This document shows, one piece after another, positions 8,474 through 17,297 of a DNA stretch of 64,000 bases. The translations under genes and the position numbers were made by a program. The notes under the pieces were generated by a model. It searched no databases and had not been told where the DNA came from. It was given only the letters and a program-made list of their open reading frames with translations. Within the stretch, counting starts at the first letter, position 1, and each line of letters opens with the position of its first letter. Source of the DNA: Aquincola tertiaricarbonis (GTDB lineage: Bacteria > Pseudomonadota > Gammaproteobacteria > Burkholderiales > Burkholderiaceae_C); assembly GCF_023573145.1 (NCBI RefSeq), contig NZ_CP097636.1, forward strand, positions 62,001-126,000, given 5' to 3'.

Positions 8474-9670
8474 ATGACTGAGATGCCGTCGACCCTGGCG
8501 CACACCTCGAGCGGCGGCGACGAGCGGCCGCTGGTGCTGCACCTGATCTACCGCTTCGACACCGGTGGACTGGAGAACGGGGTGGTCAACCTCATCAACC
8601 ATCTGCCGGCATTCCGGCATGCGGTGGTGGCGGTGACCGAGATCACCGCTTTCAAGGAACGGGTGCAGGCGCCCGGCACGCAGTTCATCGCGCTGAACAA
8701 ACCCCCCGGCCAGGGCCTGTGGCTGTATCCGCGCGTCTTCCGCCTGCTGCGCGAGCTGCGCCCGGCGGTGCTGCACACGCGCAACCTCGGCGCGATGGAG
8801 TTCCAACTGCCGGCCTGGGCCGCGGGCGTGCCGCTGCGCGTGCACAGCGAGCATGGTTGGGACGTCAACGACCTTGGCGGCATCAGCCGCACGAATCAGC
8901 GCCTGCGCCGGCTCTACGGCCCGGGCGTGCACCGGTTCGTGGCCTTGTCCAGGGCCATCGAGACCTACCTCACCGGACCGGTGGGCTTTGCCCCCGAGCG
9001 GGTGCTGCGCATCTGCAACGGCGTGGACACGACGCGCTTCGCGCCGTCCGCCGACGTGCCGGTGGCCTGGCCGTATCGCCGCGGTGAGCACCTGGTCATC
9101 GGCGCCGTGGGCCGCATGCAGGCGGTCAAGGACCCCCTCAATCTGGTCGATGCCTTCCTGCAACTGCGTGCGCTGTGCCCCGCCGATTGGCCGCGGCTGC
9201 GCCTGGCGATGCTGGGTGGCGGCCCCTTGCTGGAAGCCGCGCGCGAGCGCCTGGTCAGCGCCAGCGCCGCCGACCGGGCCTGGTTGCCGGGCGACCGCGG
9301 CGACGTTGCCACGCTGCTGCCGCAGTTCGACCTGTTCGCGCTGCCGTCGCGGGCCGAGGGCATCAGCAACACGCTGCTGGAGGCCATGGCCTGCGGCTGT
9401 GCGCCCGTCGCGACCGAGGTGGGCGGCAACCCGGAGTTGGTTCAGGACGGTGCCAACGGGCTGCTGGTGCCGCCGTCCGACAGCCAGGCGCTGGCCCAGG
9501 CGCTCGCGAGACTGGTGCGCGATCCGGCGCTGCGGCAGCGCCTGGCGCAGGCCTCGCTGGCGCGCGCGAACGCGGAGTTCAGTCTCCAGGGCATGGTGGC
9601 CGCCTACGGGGCGCTTTACGCCTCGGCTAACCTGCGGCAAACACCCAGCGGCGAGACACCCAGAAGTTGA
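8474..9670 (+). CDS. Glycosyltransferase, XrtA-associated (TIGR03088-like, GT4)
   Basis: Second core glycosyltransferase of the exosortase A locus, GT-B fold, family 4. The N-terminus LVLHLIYRFDTGGLENGVVNLINHLP is diagnostic, with the Gly-Gly acceptor loop. The C-terminal domain has IGAVGRMQAVKDPLNLVDAF, and the donor-site segment ALPSRAEGISNTLLEAMACG with the conserved glutamates. Normal length, 398 aa. It follows the exosortase after 38 bases. Its last 44 bases overlap the 3' end of the GtrA-like gene on the other strand, so the boundary with the reversed cassette is unusually tight. An ATG at 8483 is an alternative start. Donor sugar unknown. Confidence 0.9.
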   Translation: MTEMPSTLAHTSSGGDERPLVLHLIYRFDTGGLENGVVNLINHLPAFRHAVVAVTEITAFKERVQAPGTQFIALNKPPGQGLWLYPRVFRLLRELRPAVLHTRNLGAMEFQLPAWAAGVPLRVHSEHGWDVNDLGGISRTNQRLRRLYGPGVHRFVALSRAIETYLTGPVGFAPERVLRICNGVDTTRFAPSADVPVAWPYRRGEHLVIGAVGRMQAVKDPLNLVDAFLQLRALCPADWPRLRLAMLGGGPLLEAARERLVSASAADRAWLPGDRGDVATLLPQFDLFALPSRAEGISNTLLEAMACGCAPVATEVGGNPELVQDGANGLLVPPSDSQALAQALARLVRDPALRQRLAQASLARANAEFSLQGMVAAYGALYASANLRQTPSGETPRS

Positions 9671-10046
9671 ATCCCATCGCGACGATGGAGCCCACCGCCA
9701 CACCGGCCAGCAGCTGCAGCGGACGCGTGCCCAGCACGCGCACCACAGCCAGGTAGCAGCCGATGTTGATGGCGGCGCCCGCACTCGTCAGCACGACGTA
9801 GCGCAGCCAGCTGGAGGCGCGGGCAGGCGTGCGCGCCTGGAAGGTGAACTGGTGGTTCAGCCACCAGCCTGCCGTGGCGGCGACGAGGAAGGCCAGCACC
9901 CGTGCCGGCGCCTCGCCCAGCCCCAGCTGCTGGTGGAAGAGCAGCGTCAGGCTGGCGTCGACCAGGAAGCCGACGCAGCCCACCAGACCGAAGCGCAGCA
10001 GCTGCGAGCGCAGCAGGGTGCTCCGCAGGTGGTTCAAAGCTCCCAT
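9627..10046 (-). CDS. GtrA-like membrane protein (putative polyprenyl-linked sugar flippase)
   Basis: Small inner-membrane protein of the GtrA/DPMS3 family, which is thought to flip a polyprenyl-phosphate-linked monosaccharide to the periplasm. At 139 aa it has four hydrophobic segments and the family motifs RFGLVGCVGFLVDASL near the N-terminus and GWWLNHQFTFQ in the middle, ending FNFWVSRRWVFA. It overlaps the 3' end of the upstream GT2 gene by 13 bases, so the two are coupled. Together with that enzyme and the membrane glycosyltransferase at 10,986 it makes a Gtr-type set. The 3' end overlaps convergently with the glycosyltransferase gene on the + strand by 44 bases. Confidence 0.88.
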   Translation of the reverse strand: MGALNHLRSTLLRSQLLRFGLVGCVGFLVDASLTLLFHQQLGLGEAPARVLAFLVAATAGWWLNHQFTFQARTPARASSWLRYVVLTSAGAAINIGCYLAVVRVLGTRPLQLLAGVAVGSIVAMGFNFWVSRRWVFAAG

Positions 10047-10975
10047 CGCGGCATCTGCAGGTAGAGCAGCCGTTTGATCTCCTGCCGCCCGCGTGTGACC
10101 GTCTCCAGGATCACGCCGGCGATGAAGAACAGGAAGGCCAGGATCATGATGCCCGTCGACAGGATGGCCGTTGGGAAACGGGGCACCAGACCTGTCCTCA
10201 GGTACTCCAGCACCACGGGCGTGGCCAACCCGGCGGACAGCAGCGCCAGCAGGGCCGCCAGCACCGAGAAGTAGGCCAGCGGGCGTTCATGCTTGTACAG
10301 CTGCAGGATCAGCCGCAGGATGCGCCAGCCGTCGCGGTAGGTGGACAGCTTGCTGGCCGATCCTTCGGGCCGCGCGCCGTAGGGCGTGTTGATCTCCGTC
10401 ACCGGCATGCGCAGCTCCAGTGCGTGCACGGTCAGCTCGGTCTCGGTCTCGAATCCCTTGGACAGCGCCGGAAACGACTTCACGAAGCGGCGAGAGAACG
10501 CGCGATAGCCGGACAGGATGTCCGTGAAGCTGCGCCCGAACAGCTTGGCGACGACGCCGGTCAGCATCGCGTTGCCGAACACATGGCCTGGCCGATAGGC
10601 CTCGGTCTGCGTATGCGTGCGGCAGCCCACGACCATGTCGAACTGCTCGGTCAGCAGGGTCTGCACCATCTTCGGGCCGCTGGCTGCGTCATAGGTGGCG
10701 TCGCCGTCCACCAGCAGGTACACATCGGCCTCGATGTCGGCAAACATGCGGCGCACGACGTTGCCCTTGCCCTGGCGACGTTCGACGCGCACGATCGCGC
10801 CGGCTTCGCGGGCGACCTCGGAGGTGCGGTCCTTCGAGTTGTTGTCGTAGACGTAGATGGCGGCCTGCGGCAGGGCTGCGCGGAAGTCCTTGACCACCTG
10901 GGCAATGGCGACCTCTTCGTTGTAGCAAGGGATCAGCACCGCCACGCGCGGCGTGGGGTCCAGGGCGACGTCCAT
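10034..10975 (-). CDS. GT2 polyprenyl-phosphate glycosyltransferase (GtrB/DPM1-like)
   Basis: Family 2 glycosyltransferase expected to move a sugar from a nucleotide donor to undecaprenyl phosphate on the cytoplasmic face. It begins VAVLIPCYNEEVAIAQVVKDF, has the DNNSKDRT and LVDGDATYD (DxD metal site) motifs, and carries two C-terminal membrane helices (about residues 230-250 and 262-285), all typical of GtrB. ATG at 10,975 is chosen because an AGGA ribosome site lies just before it; an ATG at 10,999 would overlap the upstream gene and has no such site. Gene order is GtrC-like, this gene, then GtrA on the minus strand. The sugar is not deducible. Confidence 0.88.
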   Translation of the reverse strand: MDVALDPTPRVAVLIPCYNEEVAIAQVVKDFRAALPQAAIYVYDNNSKDRTSEVAREAGAIVRVERRQGKGNVVRRMFADIEADVYLLVDGDATYDAASGPKMVQTLLTEQFDMVVGCRTHTQTEAYRPGHVFGNAMLTGVVAKLFGRSFTDILSGYRAFSRRFVKSFPALSKGFETETELTVHALELRMPVTEINTPYGARPEGSASKLSTYRDGWRILRLILQLYKHERPLAYFSVLAALLALLSAGLATPVVLEYLRTGLVPRFPTAILSTGIMILAFLFFIAGVILETVTRGRQEIKRLLYLQMPRWEL

Positions 10976-10985
10976 GGGGTAGTCC

Positions 10986-12563
10986 TTAGCGCACTTCATA
11001 AAGGGTGACTTCGTAGCTGGGCGTCAGGATCCGCCGGCGGATGTCGGCCGGCAGCCGTTGCGCCAGGCCCAGCGAGTTCAGCAGTTGTCCCACCGGTTTT
11101 GCCGGTCCGACCAATTGTTCCGTCGACACCCAGCTGGGCTGTCGCCGGAAGGCCGAGGCCACGTCCCGGCAGCGCAACTGCGCGGCGCATTGCTCCACGC
11201 GTATCGGGCTGTAGAACACCCGGTCACCGGGCCTGGCCGGCGCGGTGGACACGGTCTGGGTGGCAACGCCTGCGATGCGGAAGAAGCCCTGTGCGCGTTC
11301 GAAGGTCTCGATGTCGGTGTGGATGGGTTGCTGGGGGTGCGACCTCACCCAGTCCACCAGCGCCTGCTCGATCGCGCGGGGCTGCGTGTTCTCGACCGAC
11401 AGGCACAGCATGTTGACTGCCAGCACGGCAGCCATGACGCCGCCGGCCAGCAGCCTGCGCCGCACGGACCAGAGCCGGGCCACCCACCAGGCCGTCAGCA
11501 CGGCGGCGACCCAGGCGGGCACGAGCAGGTAGCGCGGCACGAGATACAGCTTGGGATTGGCCCCGACGAACACGAACGCGATGACACCAAGGCCCATCAG
11601 GCGCATCAACAACTGGCGATCCTTGCCCTGCGGAAGCCGCCAGGCGTGCCAGGCGGCGACGACGCCGGTCCAGAACAGCAGGCCGTACTTCTGCGAGACG
11701 AACAGGGCCAGAAGGGGGTCCAGCAGCACATGGACGCTGAGGTTGCCCTCCTTGTCGATCCAGCCGCCGCTGGCCGCGACGCGCTGCACCTCGGCCACGC
11801 GGTTCACCGGGTCGTGGTTCAGGTCCAGGCTGAACCGGTACATCGGGTCGCCCGTCATGACGGTGAGGTAGGCCCACTCTGACCCGACGACCAGGGCGAA
11901 GCCCAGCACCGCCCACGGCATGCGGACGCGCGCAGGGCGCCCTGCCAGCCAGGCGGTGATGGCGAAAGCCAGCAGCGCTCCGGCGGCCGTCTGGCGATTG
12001 ATCCAGGCCAGGCCCGCCAGCAGACCGGCGAGCAGCCACAGCCGGGCTGAGCCTGTCCGACCGTCTTCCCGCGGCTCCAACGCCGCCGTCAGCACCCAGA
12101 AGGTGGTGCCGATGAAGAACAGTTCGGAGACGTCCGGCGCGAGGTAGGTCGAATTGACCACCATGCCCGAAGTCGTCATCGCGAACAGTGCAAACCCGGC
12201 CGCGACCGCAAAACCGAAGTGGCGGTGCAGGGCCCACACCTGCACGGCGACAAACGCCACGAAATAGACCAGCGTGGGCAGTGCCACCGAAAACAGGCTC
12301 AGGCCCAGCGTGGAGATCGACAGCGCGGTGGGCAGCGTCAGGGTGTGGCGCAGCGTCCAGTGGCTGTTGCCGACGTAGGGACTGTGTTCCAGCCACCCCG
12401 TGGCGCCGAGCAGGTAGTTGGCGTCATCACTGGCCTGGTAGCCGACAAACACGCGCCATTGCATCAGCACCAGGCCCAGCGCCAGAAGGACGTAAACGGT
12501 CCACAGGGTGGCAGTGGACGTCGGGCCGCTGGGCCGGGGGTGCGAGATACGGGATGACGTCAT
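10986..12563 (-). CDS. Multi-membrane-span glycosyltransferase (GtrC/GT39-like)
   Basis: Integral membrane protein of 525 aa with roughly ten hydrophobic helices. It resembles GT-C fold enzymes (PMT/ArnT/GtrC type) that use polyprenyl-linked sugars in the periplasm. Just after the first helix lies QASDDANYLLGATGWL, with the paired acidic residues (DD) expected in the first periplasmic loop of GT-C enzymes. The C-terminal 150 residues are soluble. ATG at 12,563 is chosen because the first helix follows directly (LWTVYVLLALGLVLM); an open frame extends further upstream but has no coding character. It is the first gene of the reversed cassette, and its sequence is the least family-specific, as expected for the variable specificity component. 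Confidence 0.7.
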   Translation of the reverse strand: MTSSRISHPRPSGPTSTATLWTVYVLLALGLVLMQWRVFVGYQASDDANYLLGATGWLEHSPYVGNSHWTLRHTLTLPTALSISTLGLSLFSVALPTLVYFVAFVAVQVWALHRHFGFAVAAGFALFAMTTSGMVVNSTYLAPDVSELFFIGTTFWVLTAALEPREDGRTGSARLWLLAGLLAGLAWINRQTAAGALLAFAITAWLAGRPARVRMPWAVLGFALVVGSEWAYLTVMTGDPMYRFSLDLNHDPVNRVAEVQRVAASGGWIDKEGNLSVHVLLDPLLALFVSQKYGLLFWTGVVAAWHAWRLPQGKDRQLLMRLMGLGVIAFVFVGANPKLYLVPRYLLVPAWVAAVLTAWWVARLWSVRRRLLAGGVMAAVLAVNMLCLSVENTQPRAIEQALVDWVRSHPQQPIHTDIETFERAQGFFRIAGVATQTVSTAPARPGDRVFYSPIRVEQCAAQLRCRDVASAFRRQPSWVSTEQLVGPAKPVGQLLNSLGLAQRLPADIRRRILTPSYEVTLYEVR

Positions 12564-12818
12564 GAATGGGCGTAGGTCGCAGTGAAAATGGGTCGCGGGC
12601 GGCGTTGGGGTGGTCGCCTTCTGCGCGCAGCGGATCATCGCGGATCGGCATTGTGGCGCCTGTGACCGGCCCCCCCAGTTCAAGGCTGCGAGCGTGCGCG
12701 ATATCACAAACACGACAGTGGTGGCAGAGTGGAGGGCGCAGCGTCGGTAAGAATCCGTCGTTTCGTGCGACCGGTTCCGTGTCTGCACGCCCCAACCTTG
12801 CATTACCAGGCCCTACCC

Positions 12819-14738
12819 ATGTGCGGCATCACCGGTCTGTTCGATACCCGCAGCATGCGCCTCCCCGAGCGCGAACGCCTGCACCGGATGAATGAATCGC
12901 AGCAGCACCGCGGGCCGGATGAGGGTGACCTGCACATCGAACCCGGCGTCGGCTTTGGTCACCGGCGGCTGTCGGTCATCGACATCGCCACCGGCCAGCA
13001 GCCCATCTTCAACGAAGACAAGTCGGTCGCCCTGGTGTTTAACGGCGAGGTCTACAACTACCTGGAGCTGATGGACGAGCTGCGCGGCCACGGTTACGTG
13101 TTCCGCACCAAGAGCGACTCCGAGGCCATCGTGCGTGCCTGGGAGCACTGGGGCGAGGACTGCGTGCACCACCTGCGGGGCATGTTCGCGTTCATGGTGC
13201 ACGACCGTCGCCGCGATTGCCTGTTCATGGCCCGCGACCGCCTGGGCGTCAAGCCGCTGCACTATGCCGTCACCGACGACGGCTGGCTGCTGTTCGGCTC
13301 CGAGCTCAAGAGCCTGGTGGCCCATGGCGGCCTGCGGCAGGACATCGATCCCCGCGCCGTCGAGGCCTACTTTGCACTGGGCTACGTACCCGACCCCTGG
13401 ACCATCTACCGCCAGGCGCACAAGCTGGCGCCTGGCCATCGCCTGCTGGTCAAGCGCGGCCAGCCGCTGGGCGAGCCGCAGCGCTACTGGGACGTGCGCT
13501 TCACCCTCGACGCCAAGCTGGATGAACAGGAAGCCGCCGAGGAGCTGCGCCGTCGCCTCACGGAGTCGGTCAAGCTGCGGCTGAAGGCCGAGGTACCGCT
13601 CGGCGCCTTCCTGTCCGGCGGGGTGGACTCGAGCGCCGTCGTCGCGACGATGGCCCAGCTGGACGGTCAACCGGTCAACACCTGCTCCATCGGCTTCGAC
13701 GATCCCAAGTTCAACGAGACCGAGTTCGCGCAGATGGTGGCGGACCGTTACCGCACCCGCCACCGTGTCGAGACGGTCGGCAGCGATGACTTCGGGCTGG
13801 TGGACATGCTGGCCCACCTGTACGACGAGCCTTATGCCGATTCGTCGGCCATTCCCACCTACCGCGTCTGCGAGCTGGCCCGCAAGCATGTGACGGTGGC
13901 GCTGTCCGGCGACGGCGGCGACGAGAGTCTGGGCGGCTACCGTCGCTACAGGATGCACATGATGGAAGAGCGCATGCGCAGTGCTTTTCCACTCGCGCTG
14001 CGCAAGGGGGTGTTCGGGCCGCTGGCACGCCTTTATCCCAAGGCAGACTGGGCGCCGCGAGTGTTCCGCGCCAAGACCACCTTCCAGGCCATCGCCCGCA
14101 ACTCGGTCGAGGCCTACTTCAACACCATGGGCCTGGTGCGTGACCCGCTGCGCCAGCAGCTGTTCAGCGACGGCTTCAGGCGCGAGCTGCAGGGGTGGCA
14201 TGCCAGCGAGGTGTTCCACCAGCATGCCCGCCGTGCCGGCACCGACGATCCGCTGGCGCTGATCCAGTACCTGGACATGCACACCTACCTGCCGGGCGAC
14301 ATCAACACCAAGGTCGACCGCGCCAGCATGGCCCACAGCCTGGAGGTGCGGGAGCCGTTGATGGATCACGAGCTGGTCGAATGGGTGGCGACGCTGCCCT
14401 CCGACCTGAAGCTGCGGGGCCAGGAAGGCAAGTACCTGTTCAAGAAGGCGCTGGAGCCGATGCTGCCGCACGATGTGCTGTACCGGCCCAAGATGGGCTT
14501 TGCCGTACCGCTCGCGCGGTGGTTGCGCGGCCCGCTGCGCGAGCAGGCCCGTCAGGCGCTGCAGCACGGCGCGCTGGCGCAGACCGGCTGGTTCAACCCC
14601 GGCACCGTGGCCCGCTTGCTGGACCAGCACGAGCGCGGGGCGATGGACCATGCCCAGCCGCTGTGGGTGCTGCTGATGTTCGACGCCTTCCTTCGCAATG
14701 CCGGCCTGGGCACGACCACGGCCCGCATCGCTGCCTGA
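12819..14738 (+). CDS. XrtA-associated glutamine amidotransferase 1 (asparagine synthetase family)
   Basis: Class II amidotransferase related to AsnB. It would take ammonia from glutamine and form an amide on an ATP-activated carboxylate, perhaps a uronic acid or other acid on the polysaccharide. The start ATG 12,819 leaves Cys2 as the N-terminal nucleophile (MCGITGLFD), followed by RGPDEGD (31-37). The synthetase domain has the PP-loop SGGVDSS near residue 266 and ALSGDGGDESLGGYRRY. The length (639 aa) is that of the exosortase-linked subfamily (TIGR03108-like). It starts a new + strand series just after the reversed cassette. Compare the second family member at 26,047, which lacks Cys2. The true substrate is unknown. 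Confidence 0.9.
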   Translation: MCGITGLFDTRSMRLPERERLHRMNESQQHRGPDEGDLHIEPGVGFGHRRLSVIDIATGQQPIFNEDKSVALVFNGEVYNYLELMDELRGHGYVFRTKSDSEAIVRAWEHWGEDCVHHLRGMFAFMVHDRRRDCLFMARDRLGVKPLHYAVTDDGWLLFGSELKSLVAHGGLRQDIDPRAVEAYFALGYVPDPWTIYRQAHKLAPGHRLLVKRGQPLGEPQRYWDVRFTLDAKLDEQEAAEELRRRLTESVKLRLKAEVPLGAFLSGGVDSSAVVATMAQLDGQPVNTCSIGFDDPKFNETEFAQMVADRYRTRHRVETVGSDDFGLVDMLAHLYDEPYADSSAIPTYRVCELARKHVTVALSGDGGDESLGGYRRYRMHMMEERMRSAFPLALRKGVFGPLARLYPKADWAPRVFRAKTTFQAIARNSVEAYFNTMGLVRDPLRQQLFSDGFRRELQGWHASEVFHQHARRAGTDDPLALIQYLDMHTYLPGDINTKVDRASMAHSLEVREPLMDHELVEWVATLPSDLKLRGQEGKYLFKKALEPMLPHDVLYRPKMGFAVPLARWLRGPLREQARQALQHGALAQTGWFNPGTVARLLDQHERGAMDHAQPLWVLLMFDAFLRNAGLGTTTARIAA

Positions 14739-14757
14739 TTTCGACAAGGACAACAAG

Positions 14758-16074
14758 ATGAAGGTCTCGGTTTTCGGTCTGGGCTATGTGGGTGCCGTGT
14801 CGTGCGCCTGCCTGCCGGAACTCGGCCACGAAGTGGTCGGTGTGGACATCAACCCGCTGAAGGTCGAGCTGATCGCTTCGGGCCAGTCGCCGGTGGTGGA
14901 AGAAGGCATCGAGGAACTGATCGCCGCGGCGGTGAAGGCGGGCCAGCTGACGGCCACCAATGACGTGGCCGCCGCCGTCCAGGGCACCGAGGTGTCGCTG
15001 ATCTCGGTGGCCACCCCGTCCCTGCCCAACTACATGCCCGACCTGACCGCGCTGGACGCGGTCGTCGGCCAGATCGGTGCCGAGATCGCGAAGAAGGCCG
15101 GCCACCACACCCTGGTGATCCGCAGCACCGTCGCGCCGGGCACCACGCGTGCACGCATCGCGCCCTTGCTGGAAAAGGCGGCGGGCCGCCAGATCGGCGA
15201 CCGTCTGTCGCTGGTCTTCAACCCCGAGTTCCTGCGGGAAGGCTCGTCGGTGGCGGACTTCCACAACCCGCCGCAAACCATCGTCGGCAGCCTGGACGAG
15301 GCCGGCGTCGAGGTCATGAGGCGCCTCTATGCCGGCCTGCCGGGCAACTTCGTGGCGGCCGAGGTGGGTGTGGCCGAGTCGGTGAAGTACCTGTGCAACG
15401 TGTTCCACGCACTCAAGATCGTGTTTGCCAACGAGGCCGGCGCGGTGCTCAAGCAGGCGGGCCTGGACTCCCGCGATGTGCTGGCACTGTTCTGCGAAGA
15501 CAAGCAGCTCAACATTTCGAAGGCGTATCTGCGCCCCGGCTTCGCCTTCGGCGGCTCGTGCCTGCCCAAGGAGGTCAAGGGTTTCCTGACCATCGCCCGC
15601 GACCAGGGTGTCGACATCCCCGTGCTGGGCTCGCTGCTGACCAGCAACGACGCCCACATCGGCCGTGCCTATGACCTGATCGCCGCCCAGGGCCGCAAGC
15701 CGGTGGCGCTGTTCGGCCTGGCCTTCAAGCCGGGCACCGACGATCTGCGCGACTCGCCGCTGGTGGTGCTTGCCGAGAAGCTGCTCGGCAAGGGGTTCGA
15801 CCTGGCCATCTACGACAAGTTCGTCAAGATCGCGCGGCTGCTGGGCAAGAACAAGGAGTACATCGACCGCGAGATTCCGCACCTCGACAAGCTGCTGCAC
15901 GAAACGCCCGACGCCGTGCTGGCGCGCGCCGAGATCGTCGTCGTGGGCCATGCCGATGCCGAGACGCGCCAGCGCATCATCGCGCTGGCCAAGGGTGCCC
16001 GCCTGGTCGACCTGAACGGCTATGCCGACCTGCGGGATGCCGGCTTTGCCGAATACGAGGGTATCTGCTGGTGA
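14758..16074 (+). CDS. GDP-mannose 6-dehydrogenase-like (AlgD/UDPGDH family) sugar-nucleotide dehydrogenase
   Basis: NAD-dependent four-electron oxidation of a nucleotide sugar to its uronate. The Rossmann start MKVSVFGLGYVGAVSCACL, the FNPEFLREGSS motif and the catalytic Cys268 in GFAFGGSCLPKEVK are all present. The position of this cysteine (268) and the flanking residues match AlgD better than Ugd, which here (38,158) has YGGSCFPKD at 266. The product would then be GDP-mannuronate, the alginate monomer, although a UDP-sugar cannot be excluded by sequence alone. An AAGGA ribosome site precedes the ATG. The stop overlaps the GTG start of the next glycosyltransferase (GTGA). Confidence 0.82.
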   Translation: MKVSVFGLGYVGAVSCACLPELGHEVVGVDINPLKVELIASGQSPVVEEGIEELIAAAVKAGQLTATNDVAAAVQGTEVSLISVATPSLPNYMPDLTALDAVVGQIGAEIAKKAGHHTLVIRSTVAPGTTRARIAPLLEKAAGRQIGDRLSLVFNPEFLREGSSVADFHNPPQTIVGSLDEAGVEVMRRLYAGLPGNFVAAEVGVAESVKYLCNVFHALKIVFANEAGAVLKQAGLDSRDVLALFCEDKQLNISKAYLRPGFAFGGSCLPKEVKGFLTIARDQGVDIPVLGSLLTSNDAHIGRAYDLIAAQGRKPVALFGLAFKPGTDDLRDSPLVVLAEKLLGKGFDLAIYDKFVKIARLLGKNKEYIDREIPHLDKLLHETPDAVLARAEIVVVGHADAETRQRIIALAKGARLVDLNGYADLRDAGFAEYEGICW

Positions 16075-17297
16075 GCCAGCCGGAGCGCCGTCTGAAGCTG
16101 GCCTTCGTCTCGCCGGTCTTTCTGTTCCCGGCGGATGCCGGCGGCAAGATCCGCACCGGCAACATCCTTAGGGGCCTGAAAGAGAGCGGCCGCTTCGACA
16201 TCACGCTGCTGTCGCCCGCCACGGCGCAGCAGCAGCGCGATTGGCAGCAGGAACTGGACAGGCTGTGCCATGCCTTCACGGCCTGGGCGCCGAGTCCCGC
16301 CCGCCCGCGCTGGCAACGTGCCCCGGACCTGCTGTCCGGGCTGCCCATCAATGTGGCGGCCGACCGCACGCCGGCTGCCATGGCAGCGGTCCAGCAGCGT
16401 CTGGCCGCCGAGCCCTTCGACGTGGTGGTGTTCGACTTCGTCCACGCCGCCGTGCTGCGGCCGGCTGACCTGGGCGGCGCCACGGTGTGTTTCACCCACA
16501 ACGTCGAAGCCGAGATCTTCGAGCGGCATGCCCAGGCGGCCCGCAGCGCGCCGTTGCGCTGGCTGTGGGCCTCGCAGGCGGCCAAGATGCGCCGCTTCGA
16601 GCGCGAGGCGCTGGCGCGCTTCACGCGCGTGGTCACCGTGTCCGAGCGTGACGCGCGGATGTTCGAGCGCAACGACGGGCTGAAGACGGCTCGCGCCATC
16701 CCGACCGGCGTGGACCTGGACTTCTTCTCGTGGCAGGCGCCGGCCAGCGGCTCGCCCACCGTGGTGTTCACCGGCTCCATGGACTGGGAAGCCAACGTCG
16801 ACGGCATCCGCTTCTACATCGAGGAGGTCTGGCCGCTGGTGCGGGCGCGGGTGCCCGAGGCGCAGCTGCGCGTGGTCGGCAAGAACCCGCCCGCTTCGCT
16901 GGTGCAGCGGCAGGTGCCGGGCGTGCACTTCACCGGCTTCGTGGACGATGTGCGTGATCACGCCCGCGATGCACAGGCCTTCGTGATTCCGCTGCGCGTG
17001 GGTGGCGGCACCCGCATCAAGGCCTTCGAGGCGATGGCCATGGGCTTGCCGGTGGTCTCCACCGCCATCGGCATGGAGGGGCTGGACGTGGGAGACGGCG
17101 TTCATTTCCTGCGTGCCGACAGCGCCCCGGCGCTGGCCGAGGCCACGCTGCGCCTGCTGGCCGACGACGCGCTGCGGCTGCGGCTGTCGCAGGCCGCGCG
17201 TGCGCTGGTCGAAGCCCGCTTCGGCCACCGGGTCGCGGCCGAGGTGTTCGGCCGCATCCTGCTGGAGGCGGTGGCGGCCGCGGAGGCGGGCCGGTGA
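16071..17297 (+). CDS. Glycosyltransferase family 4 (TIGR03087-related)
   Basis: GT-B glycosyltransferase similar in layout to the one at 5,596. The N-terminus LAFVSPVFLFPADAGGKIRTGNIL has the Gly-Gly acceptor loop. The middle has CFTHNVEAEIFERHA, and the C-terminal donor domain shows FTGSMDWEANVDGIRFYIEEVWP and RVGGGTRIKAFEAMAMGLPVV. The start is a GTG overlapping the previous stop by 4 bases, and the gene's own stop overlaps the GTG of the next gene, so three genes are translationally coupled. It is likely a paralogue of the core enzyme with a different linkage or donor. No signal peptide or membrane segment. Confidence 0.85.
   Translation: MSQPERRLKLAFVSPVFLFPADAGGKIRTGNILRGLKESGRFDITLLSPATAQQQRDWQQELDRLCHAFTAWAPSPARPRWQRAPDLLSGLPINVAADRTPAAMAAVQQRLAAEPFDVVVFDFVHAAVLRPADLGGATVCFTHNVEAEIFERHAQAARSAPLRWLWASQAAKMRRFEREALARFTRVVTVSERDARMFERNDGLKTARAIPTGVDLDFFSWQAPASGSPTVVFTGSMDWEANVDGIRFYIEEVWPLVRARVPEAQLRVVGKNPPASLVQRQVPGVHFTGFVDDVRDHARDAQAFVIPLRVGGGTRIKAFEAMAMGLPVVSTAIGMEGLDVGDGVHFLRADSAPALAEATLRLLADDALRLRLSQAARALVEARFGHRVAAEVFGRILLEAVAAAEAGR

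Noticed and set aside
12786..12806. A TGCACG...TTGCA pair before the amidotransferase gene, resembling a sigma-54 promoter
   Set aside because: The space between the GC-containing elements is too long (8 bases instead of about 4), and the GG of the -24 element is lacking.
12729..12818. A 30-residue extension of the amidotransferase upstream of ATG 12,819
   Set aside because: Class II amidotransferases need cysteine directly after the start methionine; ATG 12,819 gives exactly MCGITG.
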